A stretch of 64,000 bases of DNA from Chitinophagaceae bacterium (GCA_947455605.1 CANGOX010000005.1:1-64000), one strand, 5' to 3'. Positions 10,296 to 18,928 are shown, counted from the stretch's first letter. Made by a program: numbers and translations. The notes: a model not told the origin generated them from the letters alone.

Positions 10296-10802
10296 CTAGG
10301 CCTCCACCTGTGAAGCCGGTTTGAATGTATAATTCTTCTGAGAGAGATAACTGAAGGCCACAACAAATACGGTTGTGAGTAATTTGGATGGGGTGGGATA
10401 CCAGCCAAACACATCCACAAATAATTTCAGGAAACCGTAATTCAGGAAAAGACAACCCAGAACCACGGTAAAATATTTGCGTAATTGTCTCCGCTTACCC
10501 ACAGTTGTCTCCTGAAAAACCACATAACGGCTCAGGTAAAATCCAATGGGAAAAGTAACCGTAAAACCTATCAGGAAAGCAGCAATATGGGGGCCGATGG
10601 TCAAAAAGCCATAATGCACCGCTTCTTTTTTCAGGATAAAATTGTAGGAAACGAAGAAAAGCGAGATGTCCAGTATCGTATTAAAACCGCCGCAGGCCGC
10701 ATAGCGAAAGGTTTGTAAAGGCATTACCCGTCGGAATAGCGGATAAAAAAGATCAACCATTCCTAATATGAGTTTCCGTAACAGGTCATGCAGTTTTCGC
10801 AT
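10296..10802 (-). CDS. GtrA-like membrane protein
   Basis: A 168-residue integral membrane protein with four hydrophobic segments in the spacing usual for the GtrA/DPMS family. It has the conserved FRYAACGG...N start of the first segment and a final YLSQKNYTF motif. Family members are thought to help move polyprenyl-linked sugars across the inner membrane or to assist glycosyltransferases. No partner transferase is adjacent, although two glycosyltransferase genes lie at 31.5-33.8 kb. Just upstream on its strand a box reading TACCTTCG (complement of 10812-10819) is one mismatch from the phylum's -7 element. It is divergent from argS. Confidence 0.85.
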   Translation of the reverse strand: MRKLHDLLRKLILGMVDLFYPLFRRVMPLQTFRYAACGGFNTILDISLFFVSYNFILKKEAVHYGFLTIGPHIAAFLIGFTVTFPIGFYLSRYVVFQETTVGKRRQLRKYFTVVLGCLFLNYGFLKLFVDVFGWYPTPSKLLTTVFVVAFSYLSQKNYTFKPASQVEA

Positions 10803-10832
10803 AAGTTGCAGCGAAGGTAGGGCATAATTGGT

Positions 10833-10840
10833 TACTTTTG
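10833..10840 (+). promoter_or_regulatory. -7 promoter box for argS
   Basis: TACTTTTG matches the Bacteroidota -7 consensus TAnnTTTG, 21 bases before the argS ATG, leaving a very short leader. I do not see a convincing TTTG at -33. Confidence 0.6.
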
Positions 10841-10861
10841 CCAGCCGAAAATGTTAAGAAT

Positions 10862-12649
10862 ATGAGCGTGGTTACACAGATAAAGGAAGCAACCGTTAAG
10901 GCTATCAGTCACTTATATGGCATCAACCTGCCAGGCAGGGAGATCCTGGTAAATGCCACCAAACCCGAATTTGAAGGCGATTATACCGTTGTCTTGTTTG
11001 CCTTTGTAAAACAATTGAAGAAATCGCCCGATGCACTGGGACAGGAACTGGGTGATACGATCGTTGCTCAAAACCCGGATCTGTTTACTTCCTATAATGT
11101 GATCAAAGGTTTTTTAAACCTGAGCATTGCTGATAGCTATTGGCTGCAATTTGTAACCAAAGAATTTACGAATGCTCATTTTGGATATGCTGATCCTAAC
11201 AACCAGCGGGTAATGGTTGAGTACTCCTCCCCCAATACCAATAAACCCTTACACCTGGGCCACTTAAGAAATAATTTTCTGGGAAGAAGTATTGCAGAGA
11301 TCCTCAAAGCCAATGGAAATGAAGTGGCCAAAACCTGTATCGTAAACGACCGGGGCATACATATCTGTAAAAGCATGATCGCCTGGCAGATGTATGCGAA
11401 TGGAGCAACACCAGCCAGCACAAATACCAAGGGTGATCATTTTGTTGGCGATTATTATGTGAAGTTCAATGATGAATATAAAAGGCAGATCAAAGAATTG
11501 ACCGAAAAGAATATACCGGAAGAACTGGCAGAAAAAGAAGCGCCCATTATGAAAGCAGCGCAGCAAATGCTGCTCGACTGGGAAGCCGGAAAGCCCGAAG
11601 TAAAAGAACTCTGGCAGCATATGAACAGCTGGGTATATGCGGGATTTGATGCTACTTATAAAAGGATCGGAAGTGATTTTGATAAGACCTATTATGAAAG
11701 CAGTACTTATCTTTTAGGGAAGGATCTGGTCACATCAGGACTGGAGAAAGGGGTCTTCTACCAAAAAGAAGATGGCAGTGTATGGATCGATCTGACGGCT
11801 GATGGACTGGATGAAAAATTAGTGAGAAGAAAAGACGGCACTTCTGTATACATCACCCAGGATATTGGCCTTGCCGAACAAAAACAAAAAGAATTTAATG
11901 CAGGGCAAAGCATTTATGTTGTGGGCGATGAACAGAATTATCATTTTAAAGTATTAAAACTGATCTGCCAGAAACTTGGGTTGCCTTCTGCTGATGGCAT
12001 CTATCATTTAAGTTATGGTATGGTGGAGTTGCCAACAGGTAAAATGAAAAGCAGGGAAGGAACCGTTGTAGATGCAGATGACCTGGTGGAAGAAATGGTA
12101 AATTTTGCCAAACAGAAAACAGAAGAACTGGGGAAAGTAAAAGATTTCACCCCGGAAGAACTCACTGAGCTATATGACATCATCGGTCTTGGTGCTTTGA
12201 AATTTTTCTTACTACGTGTGGATCCCAAAAAGAAAATGGTTTTCAACCCCGAAGAAAGTATCGATTTCCACGGTTTCACCGGCCCTTTCATTCAATACAC
12301 ACATGCAAGGATAAAAAGCATTTTAAGGAAAGCAGGTGGAGAAACCGTACTTCAGACATCAGACTCCAAACTCCAAACTTTGCTTCCATTAGAAAAAGAA
12401 CTCTCCATTCACTTAGAGATGTTCCCAAGTATATTACAGGATGCCGCTACTGAACAAGACCCTTCCAAAGTGGCCATTTATATATTTAACCTCGCTAAAA
12501 TCTTTAATTCTTTTTATACGGAACATTCTATCGGCAATGCCGAAAATGCAGAGAAAAAAGCATTACGATTACAACTGGCTCAATTAACCGCCCAGGTAAT
12601 TAAAAACGGGATGTCTGTTTTAGGGATCAGGGTTCCGGAAAGGATGTAA
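10862..12649 (+). CDS. argS: Arginine--tRNA ligase
   Basis: A 595-residue class I aminoacyl-tRNA synthetase that charges tRNA-Arg in the cytoplasm. The ATG at 10862 is preferred over the TTG at 10838 because it lies after the promoter box and gives a normal N-terminal Add1 domain. The HIGH signature appears as HLGH at about residues 131-134, after SSPNTNKPL. The KMSKS-equivalent loop is GKMKSREG. The C-terminal helical anticodon-binding (DALR) region begins near ARIKSILRKAG and ends in GIRVPERM. An oddity is the start of that domain: residues about 498-507 are encoded by a run of 7-base repeats (see 12353-12380) and look like a linker insertion. Confidence 0.97.
   Translation: MSVVTQIKEATVKAISHLYGINLPGREILVNATKPEFEGDYTVVLFAFVKQLKKSPDALGQELGDTIVAQNPDLFTSYNVIKGFLNLSIADSYWLQFVTKEFTNAHFGYADPNNQRVMVEYSSPNTNKPLHLGHLRNNFLGRSIAEILKANGNEVAKTCIVNDRGIHICKSMIAWQMYANGATPASTNTKGDHFVGDYYVKFNDEYKRQIKELTEKNIPEELAEKEAPIMKAAQQMLLDWEAGKPEVKELWQHMNSWVYAGFDATYKRIGSDFDKTYYESSTYLLGKDLVTSGLEKGVFYQKEDGSVWIDLTADGLDEKLVRRKDGTSVYITQDIGLAEQKQKEFNAGQSIYVVGDEQNYHFKVLKLICQKLGLPSADGIYHLSYGMVELPTGKMKSREGTVVDADDLVEEMVNFAKQKTEELGKVKDFTPEELTELYDIIGLGALKFFLLRVDPKKKMVFNPEESIDFHGFTGPFIQYTHARIKSILRKAGGETVLQTSDSKLQTLLPLEKELSIHLEMFPSILQDAATEQDPSKVAIYIFNLAKIFNSFYTEHSIGNAENAEKKALRLQLAQLTAQVIKNGMSVLGIRVPERM
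12353..12380 (+). repeat. Four 7-base repeats inside argS
   Basis: Reads CAGACAT, CAGACTC, CAAACTC, CAAACTT head to tail, within the argS frame. It uses the same word family as the run in front of lipA (61932-61966, opposite strand). The insert preserves the frame and encodes a polar linker. Confidence 0.7.
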
Positions 12650-12787
12650 ATAGTATCAGTACAGATTTCAAGGATAGGCACAGATTTTTACAGTGCTGGT
12701 CTGCGAAAACTGAGGCAAAAAAATCAGCAATCTTAGAACTAAGCCCCCAATATTTAACTGTTTTTCCTTTACTTTGCACCTCTCAAT

Positions 12788-12873
12788 GCGGAGGTGGCGA
12801 AATTGGTAGACGCACTACTTTGAGGTGGTAGCGCCTTTTACCGGGCGTGGGAGTTCGAATCTCCTCTTCCGCA
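12788..12873 (+). tRNA. tRNA-Leu (anticodon GAG)
   Basis: An 86-base class II tRNA with a long variable arm. Acceptor GCGGAGG pairs with CTTCCGC (one G-U) and discriminator A is at 12873. Anticodon stem CTACT pairs with GGTAG around the loop TTGAGGT, giving GAG, which reads CUC and CUU. The T arm GGAG-TTCGAAT-CTCC is canonical. The 3' CCA is not encoded and must be added. A near-consensus -7 box (TACTTTG at 12770-12776) lies just upstream, and a terminator follows, so the tRNA is probably its own unit. Confidence 0.96.
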
Positions 12874-12880
12874 CATGTTA

Positions 12881-12905
12881 AACCCGACTTAAACCAGGTC
12901 GGGTT
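12881..12905 (+). terminator. Rho-independent terminator after tRNA-Leu
   Basis: Stem AACCCGAC (12881-12888) pairs with GTCGGGTT (12898-12905) and is followed by TTTATTTT. It lies directly between the tRNA and the DUF2130 gene. Confidence 0.9.
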
Positions 12906-12947
12906 TTTATTTTCGCCGCCTTAAGCTTAATTTGTAAAAAAATATTC

Positions 12948-14198
12948 ATGGCAGGCTTTATCATAACATGTCCTAACTGCAATAACCAATTTGAACCCGG
13001 CGATTCTATCCGCGACGAGATCGAGAAAGAACTGCGCGGTAAAATGGTGGATTGGCAGAAAAAAAAGGACGAAGAATTCAAACTGAAAGAAACTGCATTT
13101 GCCCAGCAATTAAAATTGAAGGAAGAAGAAGCGGCCTTGCTGTTAGAGACTGAAAAAAAGAAACTCCAGTCAGAACTACAGGAATCTATCCGCAAATCGG
13201 TTGCTACTGATTTTGAGAACCAGTTGAAGATGCTGCAACAGAATGCAACTGATAATGAGGAAAAATTAAAAGAAGCCCGTAAAAAAGAATTGGAATTTCT
13301 GCAGAAAGAACAAAGCCTGAAAATAAAAGAAGAAGAATTACAGATCACCGTTCAGCGCCAGTTAATAGAAGAACGTGAAAAATTAAAGGAACAGTTACAA
13401 AAAGAAGAAACGGAAAGGCTGGGACTTAAAGAACAGGAGTACCAGTTACGCATGAAGGAACTGGAAAAACAACTGGACGATCAGAAAAAACTGGCCGAAG
13501 AAATGCGCCGAAAATCTGAGCAGGGCAGCATGCAGTTGCAAGGTGAGGTACAGGAACTGATGCTTGAAGAAATGTTACAGGCTGCATTTACATTTGATAA
13601 GATAGAGCCTGTAGGCAAAGGCGTACGGGGTGCGGATTGTATACAAACCGTACATAACCGTTTTGGCAATGAGGTGGGCAGGATCATTTATGAAAGTAAA
13701 CGGACCAAAGATTTCTCTAACGACTGGATAGAAAAACTAAAAGCGGATATGCGCACCTTAGGGGCTGATGTAGCAGTGATCGTTACCCAGGCATTTCCGA
13801 AAGACATGGACAGGTTTGGAGAGAAGGAGGGTGTTTACATCTGCTCATTTGCAGAAGTAAAAAGTGTAGCCTTATTATTACGCGATGCCTTGTTAAAAGT
13901 TTACGAAGCCAAAAAAAGCCAGGAGAATAAGGGCGATAAAATGGTTATGCTCTATGATTACCTTACAGGTGCCGAATTCAATGAACAGTGGAAAGCTATT
14001 CGCGAAGGATTCATGAGTATGAAACTGAGCATACAACGTGAACGTGATGCCATGGAAAAATTATGGAAGGCCCGAGAGAAACAATTAGAAAAAGTGTTGC
14101 TCAATGCCGCCTATATCCGTGGTTCTATTGAAGGCATTGCCGGTACCGATGTAAACCTAACTTTAACAGACGAAACCGATCCGCTGCTACTTGAATAA
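12948..14198 (+). CDS. DUF2130 domain-containing protein
   Basis: A 416-residue cytoplasmic protein. The N-terminus has a small zinc-ribbon half (CPNCNNQF), residues about 20-190 are a highly charged coiled coil rich in Glu, Lys and Gln, and the C-terminal half is the DUF2130 domain (EELMLEEMLQAAF, GADCIQTV, IYESKRTKDFSNDWI, YDYLTGAEF). This last domain has a nuclease-like feel, but no activity is established in my knowledge. The ATG at 12948 follows the tRNA terminator. The 3' end overlaps the next gene by 8 bases, so the two are probably translationally coupled. Confidence 0.85.
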   Translation: MAGFIITCPNCNNQFEPGDSIRDEIEKELRGKMVDWQKKKDEEFKLKETAFAQQLKLKEEEAALLLETEKKKLQSELQESIRKSVATDFENQLKMLQQNATDNEEKLKEARKKELEFLQKEQSLKIKEEELQITVQRQLIEEREKLKEQLQKEETERLGLKEQEYQLRMKELEKQLDDQKKLAEEMRRKSEQGSMQLQGEVQELMLEEMLQAAFTFDKIEPVGKGVRGADCIQTVHNRFGNEVGRIIYESKRTKDFSNDWIEKLKADMRTLGADVAVIVTQAFPKDMDRFGEKEGVYICSFAEVKSVALLLRDALLKVYEAKKSQENKGDKMVMLYDYLTGAEFNEQWKAIREGFMSMKLSIQRERDAMEKLWKAREKQLEKVLLNAAYIRGSIEGIAGTDVNLTLTDETDPLLLE

Positions 14199-15294
14199 TC
14201 TTTTCGACCATATCATCACCGGGCACCAGACAGATAAACCTTCGAAGAAAAAACCCATCTTCCCGGTTAATGCACGCTTGCGTGAATACCTGATGCGTTA
14301 TGGACGTGAAGTTTCTTTGCCGGTAAGTTATCAGGATCTGTTGCGTTTTACCTATACGGTTCCCATCAAAGATGCCATGGGTAATGATACTGCCTGGGAA
14401 AAAGTGTCGTATGACCTGAAAGAATGGGAATTCCTGCGTGAAAACCTGGTGCGTAATTATGCGATATTGAAAACAAAGGGCGATATGCGTTTTATCGATC
14501 ACCTGGATGTGGCCAGCATCGATTTCTGTTATTTTGGCAACAGTCAGCCTTTCCGGATCCGCATCATCAATAAATTCAACGACAACTATGATCACTATTA
14601 TATTAAACAGGCTGATGCCAGCAGGATCTACGGACTGGAGCTGGAACACCTGTTATCACCAAACAGGATGTCGTATTTTACGCATTACAGCACCCTTGTA
14701 GAAGAACATATCCCGGGTATCCCGGGCGATATTTTTATCAAAGATTATCTGAATGCCCCTAATACCAACCAGATCAGACTGGCCAAGGAATTTGTAAAAT
14801 TCAATGAACGCTGTTTTATTCACCTGTTGGGAGATATGCGTGCCTATAATTTTATTGTGAACATCACGCCCGATATCATGAATGTACAATACCGCATCCG
14901 TGCCATCGATTTTGATCAGCAATCCTATGAAGGACGAAAAAATTTATACCTGCCCCAGTTCTTCAAAGAGAACAAACCCTTTGTAGATATCGTACTCAAA
15001 CACCTCAACCGGGAATCCATCGAACAATACCAGGCAGAGGAGCGGACCATGATGACTTTCAGACTAGCTTCTTCAAGATACCGCATGAAAGAGATCGTAG
15101 ACATCATGATCAATGACACGATTTCCAAACCCGATAAAATAGAACAGCTAAAACAGGAACTAGGCGCACACTACGGAACCGATGTTTTTGATAAAGCAAA
15201 AACCATGGGTCAGCTTGTAAAGATCCAGATGAAACAACTTTTAGGAACCAGCCTCAAGCTCGTCCCAAAAATGAAAAAACATTTCGACGACTGA
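14191..15294 (+). CDS. Conserved hypothetical protein coupled to the DUF2130 gene
   Basis: A 367-residue soluble protein that I cannot assign to a named family. The TTG at 14191 is the only start codon between the upstream in-frame stop and residue 30, and it overlaps the stop region of the DUF2130 gene, a common coupling layout; an internal ATG (LREYLMRYG) is the alternative. Sequence features: no signal peptide or membrane segment, a basic N-terminus (TDKPSKKKP), many aromatic residues, the blocks FCYFGNSQPFRIR, IRAIDFDQQSYEG and ASSRYRMKEIVDIM. The IDFDQQ stretch and preceding DMRAYNF are loosely reminiscent of the catalytic and metal loops of kinase-like folds (HPS70/HipA type), but this is weak. 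A repeat region follows the stop. Confidence 0.75.
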   Translation: MNNLFDHIITGHQTDKPSKKKPIFPVNARLREYLMRYGREVSLPVSYQDLLRFTYTVPIKDAMGNDTAWEKVSYDLKEWEFLRENLVRNYAILKTKGDMRFIDHLDVASIDFCYFGNSQPFRIRIINKFNDNYDHYYIKQADASRIYGLELEHLLSPNRMSYFTHYSTLVEEHIPGIPGDIFIKDYLNAPNTNQIRLAKEFVKFNERCFIHLLGDMRAYNFIVNITPDIMNVQYRIRAIDFDQQSYEGRKNLYLPQFFKENKPFVDIVLKHLNRESIEQYQAEERTMMTFRLASSRYRMKEIVDIMINDTISKPDKIEQLKQELGAHYGTDVFDKAKTMGQLVKIQMKQLLGTSLKLVPKMKKHFDD

Positions 15295-15302
15295 GGGGGG
15301 AG

Positions 15303-15410
15303 GAGAATTTTGGAATTTTGGAATTGGGAAATTTTGAAATTGCCTTCTCATTCTATCATTCTATCATTCACTCATTCTATCATTCACTCATTCACTCATT
15401 CACTCATTCT
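15303..15410. repeat. Composite 8-base repeat region between convergent genes
   Basis: Left part (15303-15342) repeats GAATTTTG/GAATTGGG/AAATTTTG words with an 8-base step, the same family as at 35801-35929. Right part (15345-15410) repeats CATTCTAT and CATTCACT eight times, the family seen in the right arm at 27236-27270. The two halves do not pair with each other. The region fills the gap between the stops of 14191-15294 and 15413-16045. Confidence 0.85.
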
Positions 15411-15412
15411 TT

Positions 15413-16045
15413 CTATCCCTCACCTACCACCCAAGCCAAACTCAATCCTTCCGGCATTTGATAATGAATAGTGAGTGGAATCTGAATTTCTTCCTTTGTA
15501 AATATGGCAGGCATGATCCCTTCGTTTGAAAACTGAAAAGGGTTAATGCGTAATACCTCACTAAAATCCACATCGCCCCTACCCCACCATTTGAACATGG
15601 CTTCTTTGGTGCTCCAGAGCAGTGTTAACAGCGGTATCAGGTGATCAGGTTGATGGGTATGTACAAACAATAGTTCTTCGGGATGTAAAAATTTATGCTG
15701 GATCCTTTCTACCCTTGGTGTTACATTTTCAATATCGATCCCAACCCTTGCGGTACTGCTTACGAGTGCAGCTGCATAATTGCCACAGTGAGAAATGGAG
15801 AAGTGATATTGTTCATAGGGCAGAAAAGGTTTCCGGGTATCTGCGATCTCGATCTCTTCATTGGGAAAATCGGGAAAAAGAAAACGAAGCAGGTACCTGC
15901 CCGCTAAATGCTGTAATCGCTTATGCGGATGCGTAATGTCCTGCTTCAGCGGCACGGAACGTAAAAAGAAATCTTCTCCTTCTTCGATCTTCCATACCCC
16001 TAAACGGGTGGTCTCGTTAATATCTTGTTGATAAAACAGCGGCAC
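15413..16045 (-). CDS. 4'-phosphopantetheinyl transferase superfamily protein
   Basis: A 210-residue enzyme of the Sfp/AcpT type that moves the phosphopantetheine arm of coenzyme A to a carrier-protein serine. The two hallmark motifs are visible: GIDIE at about residue 103 (Mg-binding acids) and WSTKEAMFKWW at about residue 147. FSISHCGNYAAAL precedes the first motif, as in the family. The start is a GTG at 16043-16045, since no ATG fits. The target carrier protein is not in the window. The gene ends exactly at the repeat region 15303-15410 and is divergent from dcd. Confidence 0.9.
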   Translation of the reverse strand: MPLFYQQDINETTRLGVWKIEEGEDFFLRSVPLKQDITHPHKRLQHLAGRYLLRFLFPDFPNEEIEIADTRKPFLPYEQYHFSISHCGNYAAALVSSTARVGIDIENVTPRVERIQHKFLHPEELLFVHTHQPDHLIPLLTLLWSTKEAMFKWWGRGDVDFSEVLRINPFQFSNEGIMPAIFTKEEIQIPLTIHYQMPEGLSLAWVVGEG

Positions 16046-16117
16046 TGCGGAAATTTAGAAATTAGATTGCAGAACTAAGCATTTATTTGCATTTCATCTT
16101 ACAAAAATACGGCAGGC

Positions 16118-16654
16118 ATGATCCTCACAGACAAGCGCATACTCGAAGAAATGGACAAGGGAACGATCAAAATTGAACCTTATACCCGGGGAGATCTTGG
16201 CAGTAACAGCTACGATGTACACCTCGGTTCTACCCTTGCCACCTATGTGAATGCAGAACTGGATGCCAAAAAACACAATAAGATCGAATATTTCGAGATA
16301 CCCGATGAAGGCTTTGTATTACAACCCCATGCTTTCTATTTAGGTGTTACGCTCGAATACACAGAAACACATGCCCATGTTCCTTTTCTGGAAGGCAAAT
16401 CATCAACCGGCCGTTTGGGCATTGATATCCATGCCACTGCCGGTAAAGGCGATGTAGGTTTCTGTGGTAACTGGACCCTCGAAATTTCCTGCAAACAACC
16501 CGTACGTATCTACAAAGGCATGCCCATCGGTCAGCTGATCTATTTTCCCGTTGATGGAGAGATCGAGATCAAATACAACCAGAAAGGGAACGCCAAATAC
16601 AGTGGTCAGCCCAATAAGCCGGTGGAGAGCATGATGTGGAAGAACACGTTTTAG
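16118..16654 (+). CDS. dcd: dCTP deaminase
   Basis: A 178-residue member of the dCTP deaminase/dUTPase trimer family, which makes dUTP from dCTP for thymidylate synthesis. Conserved blocks are LGSNSYDVHLGS near residue 30, FLEGKSSTGRLGI near residue 93, the catalytic-region HATAGKGDVGFCGNWTLE and PIGQLIYF. The length and C-terminal YSGQPNKP fit Dcd rather than Dut. It converges on the tspO gene, with four bases of stop-codon overlap. Confidence 0.94.
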   Translation: MILTDKRILEEMDKGTIKIEPYTRGDLGSNSYDVHLGSTLATYVNAELDAKKHNKIEYFEIPDEGFVLQPHAFYLGVTLEYTETHAHVPFLEGKSSTGRLGIDIHATAGKGDVGFCGNWTLEISCKQPVRIYKGMPIGQLIYFPVDGEIEIKYNQKGNAKYSGQPNKPVESMMWKNTF

Positions 16655-17127
16655 GAATTTAATTTCCAGATAGCCGCATTCAATATCGCAGCAAAACTTA
16701 CCCAGGAAATATAAGGAACCAGCAGCCAGGAAGCTACGGACGACATTTTTCCGAACCAGATAATGGTTAACAAAATGAATATCCACATAACAATGATCTC
16801 AACCAAAGCCCATCCTAATTGATGCTGCTTGAAGAAAATGATCGACCAACAAAAGTTGAGTACAAACTGTAAAGCAAATAGCATCAAACCGATATTTCTT
16901 TCAGTCGATACCGGTTGTTTCCAGATAAGGTAAACGGAGATCCCCATAAGAATATACAATAGGGTCCAAACCGGGCCAAATAACCAGTTAGGCGGATTAA
17001 AAGAAGGTTTTTGTAACCCCGCATACCAGTTGGGTATCTCACTAATGGTAAATATGCCACCCAGCGAGCCAAGACCCACCGTTATGATCAATGAAATCAC
17101 CAATTTAATGATATTAGAGTTTGCCAT
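16651..17127 (-). CDS. TspO/MBR family tryptophan-rich sensory protein
   Basis: A 158-residue membrane protein with five transmembrane helices, the TspO fold. Typical motifs are WYAGLQKPSFNPPNWLFGPVW in the first loop and helix 2, and the WW/W-rich helices that bind porphyrins. Family members bind tetrapyrroles or sterols and act in stress signalling or porphyrin turnover. The start ATG (17125-17127) overlaps the end of the DUF3810 gene by 14 bases, so both are probably one transcript. Confidence 0.92.
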   Translation of the reverse strand: MANSNIIKLVISLIITVGLGSLGGIFTISEIPNWYAGLQKPSFNPPNWLFGPVWTLLYILMGISVYLIWKQPVSTERNIGLMLFALQFVLNFCWSIIFFKQHQLGWALVEIIVMWIFILLTIIWFGKMSSVASWLLVPYISWVSFAAILNAAIWKLNS

Positions 17128-18235
17128 ATTTTTTTTGATAGGCGATTAGCCACCCGATCACTTCATCATAACTGTTCACACCGGCTAATTGTTTATTCAT
17201 CTTTAAATATTGGTCATATAAACCCGATACAGCCGGTGAGATCCGGTTTCTTCTTTTGCGAAAGAACTCACGCACTTCCCTCCTGTCTTTTCTTACCAGG
17301 CTATCCAGATGCGTCCGGTTATATTGGAAAACACTTTCGAAGGCTTTAAAATCTTTTTCTTTCCCATAGAGCATGATCTCCTGACTTTGCGCATAGGAAA
17401 ACAGATCATTGTATACTGAGTAACGGAAATAAACATCCTCAGAGGAGGCGGCTGCGAGATAACCTACAAAATTAGCTTCACTTTCACTGGCATAACCCAA
17501 TTGGTGTGCCATTTCATGACAGGCGATATACGGTATCAGTACCCTAGGAATATCTGAACGTAACTGTGCTTCACCGGTAAATGGATTGTAATAACCGGAG
17601 AAACCCATGTAATCACCAATGCCGCTGAACAGACTGCCTTTGACTGATCGGTTACGATAATTCAGGAAAGCCAGTTCATTGGAAATATTGGCATAAGAAC
17701 TATACGCTTCCCGATAAATGGTATCAAGTGAAGGTGCCGGTAGTATCGTATCTTTTATCTGCCGCCGGCATTCATTCAGTTTATCGATCAGCTGATGCGT
17801 AAGTTCGGTTACTTCCTCCTTGGTATATTCCTTTTTTGAGAGCTGCAACTGGTGTGCAATGCCCAAACGATTATAATTTAAGCCCCATACGAGTTTAAAA
17901 ATGATGTAGATCCAGAGTACGGTTTTAGCTGCTTTAAAAAGAAAATGAATAAAATGCTGCCGCGTATATTCCTTCCGGTATAACCGGATCCCCCCTTTTA
18001 CCGCCCCTACCCCTAAGTAAATGGTGAGCAAGGCATACAGAATATCTCCGATACTGAAAGGAATCCATTTGGTGAAGATCCTGAGCAGGGAAGAAAGGCC
18101 GGGATAGACACCCACCGAATACACCCGCTCAACCATTTCGGGAAACCAGGAAAATACGCTGATCGCCAGCGCCATGGCGAACAAAATCCCCAATTTTACC
18201 CATAAATGGTCCGAAAGGCCCGATTCCTGCTTCAT
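17114..18235 (-). CDS. DUF3810 domain-containing membrane metalloprotease-like protein
   Basis: A 373-residue protein with three N-terminal hydrophobic segments (residues about 12-30, 55-75 and 95-115). The soluble part contains ACHEMAHQLGYASESEANF, i.e. an HExxH zinc-binding helix and a downstream Glu of gluzincin type. DUF3810 is common in Bacteroidota and has no established substrate. The sequence just before the ATG, read on its own strand, contains CATATTTG, one mismatch from the -7 box and only six bases from the start. It is co-directional and overlapping with tspO. Confidence 0.86.
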   Translation of the reverse strand: MKQESGLSDHLWVKLGILFAMALAISVFSWFPEMVERVYSVGVYPGLSSLLRIFTKWIPFSIGDILYALLTIYLGVGAVKGGIRLYRKEYTRQHFIHFLFKAAKTVLWIYIIFKLVWGLNYNRLGIAHQLQLSKKEYTKEEVTELTHQLIDKLNECRRQIKDTILPAPSLDTIYREAYSSYANISNELAFLNYRNRSVKGSLFSGIGDYMGFSGYYNPFTGEAQLRSDIPRVLIPYIACHEMAHQLGYASESEANFVGYLAAASSEDVYFRYSVYNDLFSYAQSQEIMLYGKEKDFKAFESVFQYNRTHLDSLVRKDRREVREFFRKRRNRISPAVSGLYDQYLKMNKQLAGVNSYDEVIGWLIAYQKKYGKL

Positions 18236-18304
18236 ATCTACAAATATGGAATAAAAAGGCCTATCATTGCCGCTCAGGCCGCAAAGCTTGGAAATTCAAT
18301 TTTC

Positions 18305-18337
18305 CTTTGGCATTTCGGCTGTTTTAGCCTACCTTTG
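18305..18337 (+). promoter_or_regulatory. Promoter of the DUF177-rpmF-plsX operon
   Basis: TTTG (18305-18308) and TACCTTTG (18330-18337) are separated by 21 bases. This matches the Bacteroidota -33 TTTG / -7 TAnnTTTG arrangement and is the best promoter in the window. The ATG at 18358 lies 20 bases beyond the -7 box. Confidence 0.75.
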
Positions 18338-18357
18338 CAAGCCCTTAAAAAACGGTT

Positions 18358-18900
18358 ATGAGTCAGCGCCGGGAATACGAGATAGCATTTGTGGGTTTGA
18401 AGCCGGGGATTCATGTATACGAATACAGGGTTGAGGACAAGTTCTTTGTACCATATGGTGAGCAGGATTTCGAAAACTGTATCGCCAATATCAAACTGAG
18501 TCTGGAGAAGAATACCGGATTCATGCAGTTGAAATTTGATGTTGACGGTAATGCAGATGTGATCTGCGACAGATGCGGAAACACCCTGCCCATGCAGCTT
18601 TGGGATGAATTCAACATCCTTGTAAAGATGGTGGATGAGCCCGAAGTAATGAACGAACAGGAAGAAGATCCTGATGTATATTATATAGGTCGTGGAGAGA
18701 GTCATCTTCACCTGGCCGACTGGATATTCGAGTTCATTAACCTGAGTATTCCTTTACAGAAAATGTGCAGGGAAGAAGAGATCGGTGGTCCAAAATGCAA
18801 CACCGAGGTACTGGAGAAACTGAGAAAGATGGAAGAAGAGGCCTTAAAAGACAGTAACAAACTGCTGAAAGGGCTGGATAAATTTAAAAACTTAGATTAA
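18358..18900 (+). CDS. DUF177 (YceD-like) protein
   Basis: A 180-residue cytoplasmic protein of the DUF177/YceD family. The core CDRCGNTLPMQLWDEF motif (residues about 69-85) is a typical half zinc site, and the family's tail has LQKMCREEEIGGPKCN. The family is genetically linked to 23S rRNA and L32 accumulation in other bacteria and almost always precedes rpmF, as here (28 bases upstream). First gene of the operon, with a clear promoter. Confidence 0.9.
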   Translation: MSQRREYEIAFVGLKPGIHVYEYRVEDKFFVPYGEQDFENCIANIKLSLEKNTGFMQLKFDVDGNADVICDRCGNTLPMQLWDEFNILVKMVDEPEVMNEQEEDPDVYYIGRGESHLHLADWIFEFINLSIPLQKMCREEEIGGPKCNTEVLEKLRKMEEEALKDSNKLLKGLDKFKNLD

Positions 18901-18928
18901 CTTTTTTTGATACTATAAATTCCGAGAT

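Noticed and set aside
12657-12700. Degenerate ACAGATTT-type repeat between argS and tRNA-Leu
   Set aside because: It resembles a known-looking CACAGATT word array, but the step is too eroded to support a feature.
12788-12873. tRNA as an integration site for a mobile island
   Set aside because: No integrase and no duplicated tRNA 3' end nearby; the flanking genes look native.
12878-13348. Ser/Phe-rich minus-strand frame opposite the DUF2130 gene
   Set aside because: It is the complement of the Glu/Lys-rich coiled coil and has no independent start signal.
15345-15410. Possible CRISPR-like array
   Set aside because: The unit is 8 bases with no spacers and there are no cas genes; it belongs to the short-period repeat family.
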